From: Bicyclus anynana
Lineage: Eukaryota; Arthropoda; Insecta; Lepidoptera; Nymphalidae
Assembly: GCF_947172395.1 (NCBI RefSeq)
Contig: NC_069087.1
Location: 11,799,107 to 11,863,106 of the forward strand
DNA: 64,000 nucleotides
Direction of reading: 5' to 3'
In this document: positions 63,561-64,000 of the stretch, one piece after another
How the letters are laid out: each line of letters opens with the position of its first letter
Numbering within the stretch: position 1 is the first letter of the stretch
Program-made: the position numbers and the translations under genes
The notes under the pieces: model-generated
Seen by the model: the letters and a program-made list of their open reading frames with translations, nothing else
The model's database searches: none
What the model was told of the DNA's origin: nothing

Positions 63561-64000
63561 AAAAATTAGGGATCCTTCCTGAAACAAAGAGGGCAAGAGG
63601 AACAGTACAGGAACAAGGGTAGAAAGTAAGGGTGCCTACTCTTTTTTACCCTATGACCTTTTTCTTTCATTTCCTGCCACGGTTAATTTTTCTTCTACAC
63701 ACACTAAAGCTCATAAAAATTGCGTTTTAATGGTAACTCTTTTGACCCACAAATCATAAACTGGACAGTTTTGTAGAAGCCAGAATAAAGGCTCTGATTA
63801 TGCAGCGCCTCGGTGTCGCATGCAATATTCATCATTCCCTCCCTTCCCTCTAATGAGACAATGTATTCAGGTTTACCTTCCGACGTAAAGGACCAAGTTT
63901 CATTTGACAGGAAAATTTAGGTTTGTATATTGTTGATGTCTTTCCCATGTTCATACATTGGTGATATTTTTTATTTTTTTTTAGAGATTCAGCCACTTTA
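63561..64000. other. Unassigned sequence at window end
   Basis: No gene or known repeat is recognised. Confidence 0.4.

Overview
This window is eukaryotic nuclear DNA from a lepidopteran insect, probably a butterfly and possibly a nymphalid. It is AT-rich, and genes are sparse and split by introns. It is packed with lepidopteran-type interspersed repeats: tRNA-derived SINEs with A and B boxes, Helitron-like elements with TC...CTAG ends between A and T, RTE-type LINE tails ending in (ATG)n, and small inverted-repeat transposons. The species call is inference. No bacterial genes, rRNA, CRISPR array or convincing functional tRNA gene was seen.

One host gene is well supported, on the + strand from 42860 to 56886. 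It is a heparan sulfate glucosamine 3-O-sulfotransferase of the HS3ST5 / insect Hs3st-A type. Six coding exons were placed (42860-43028, 52156-52299, 52989-53204, 55493-55710, 55919-56076, 56681-56886); their splice sites and phases agree and give about 369 residues. The exon with the start codon is not identified. It must lie upstream, perhaps near the CpG-rich blocks at about 2040-2505 or 10560-10970, or outside the window.

The most unusual structure is at 42906-44334. The exon that encodes the Golgi membrane anchor, together with its splice donor, is repeated about eleven times head to tail in a period of about 131 bp. The first unit is the real exon and the others lie in the intron. Many copies keep the membrane-anchor code and a CAA|GTAAGT donor. 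Directly upstream is an RTE-type LINE tail with a long (ATG)n run that ends about 20 bp before the exon's splice acceptor.

Layout: 1-10000 holds a LINE tail, SINEs, a TA-flanked MITE, Helitrons and LINE 3-prime ends. 10000-21000 is a promoter-like block, further SINEs and Helitrons, a cluster of three foldback elements and a SINE nested in a Helitron. 21259-23990 is a 5-prime-truncated non-LTR retrotransposon (minus strand) with an uninterrupted 792-codon reverse transcriptase frame. 24290-29735 holds SINEs with clear target-site duplications and a 1.61-kb tandem duplication whose breakpoint lies inside a SINE. 29900-42860 is further repeats, hairpins and a 29-bp minisatellite. 42860-56886 is the sulfotransferase gene. 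57000-64000 is 3-prime flank with several inverted-repeat elements, including a perfect 69-bp inverted repeat around a GC-rich loop.

All repeat family names are by resemblance from memory; no database search was run.
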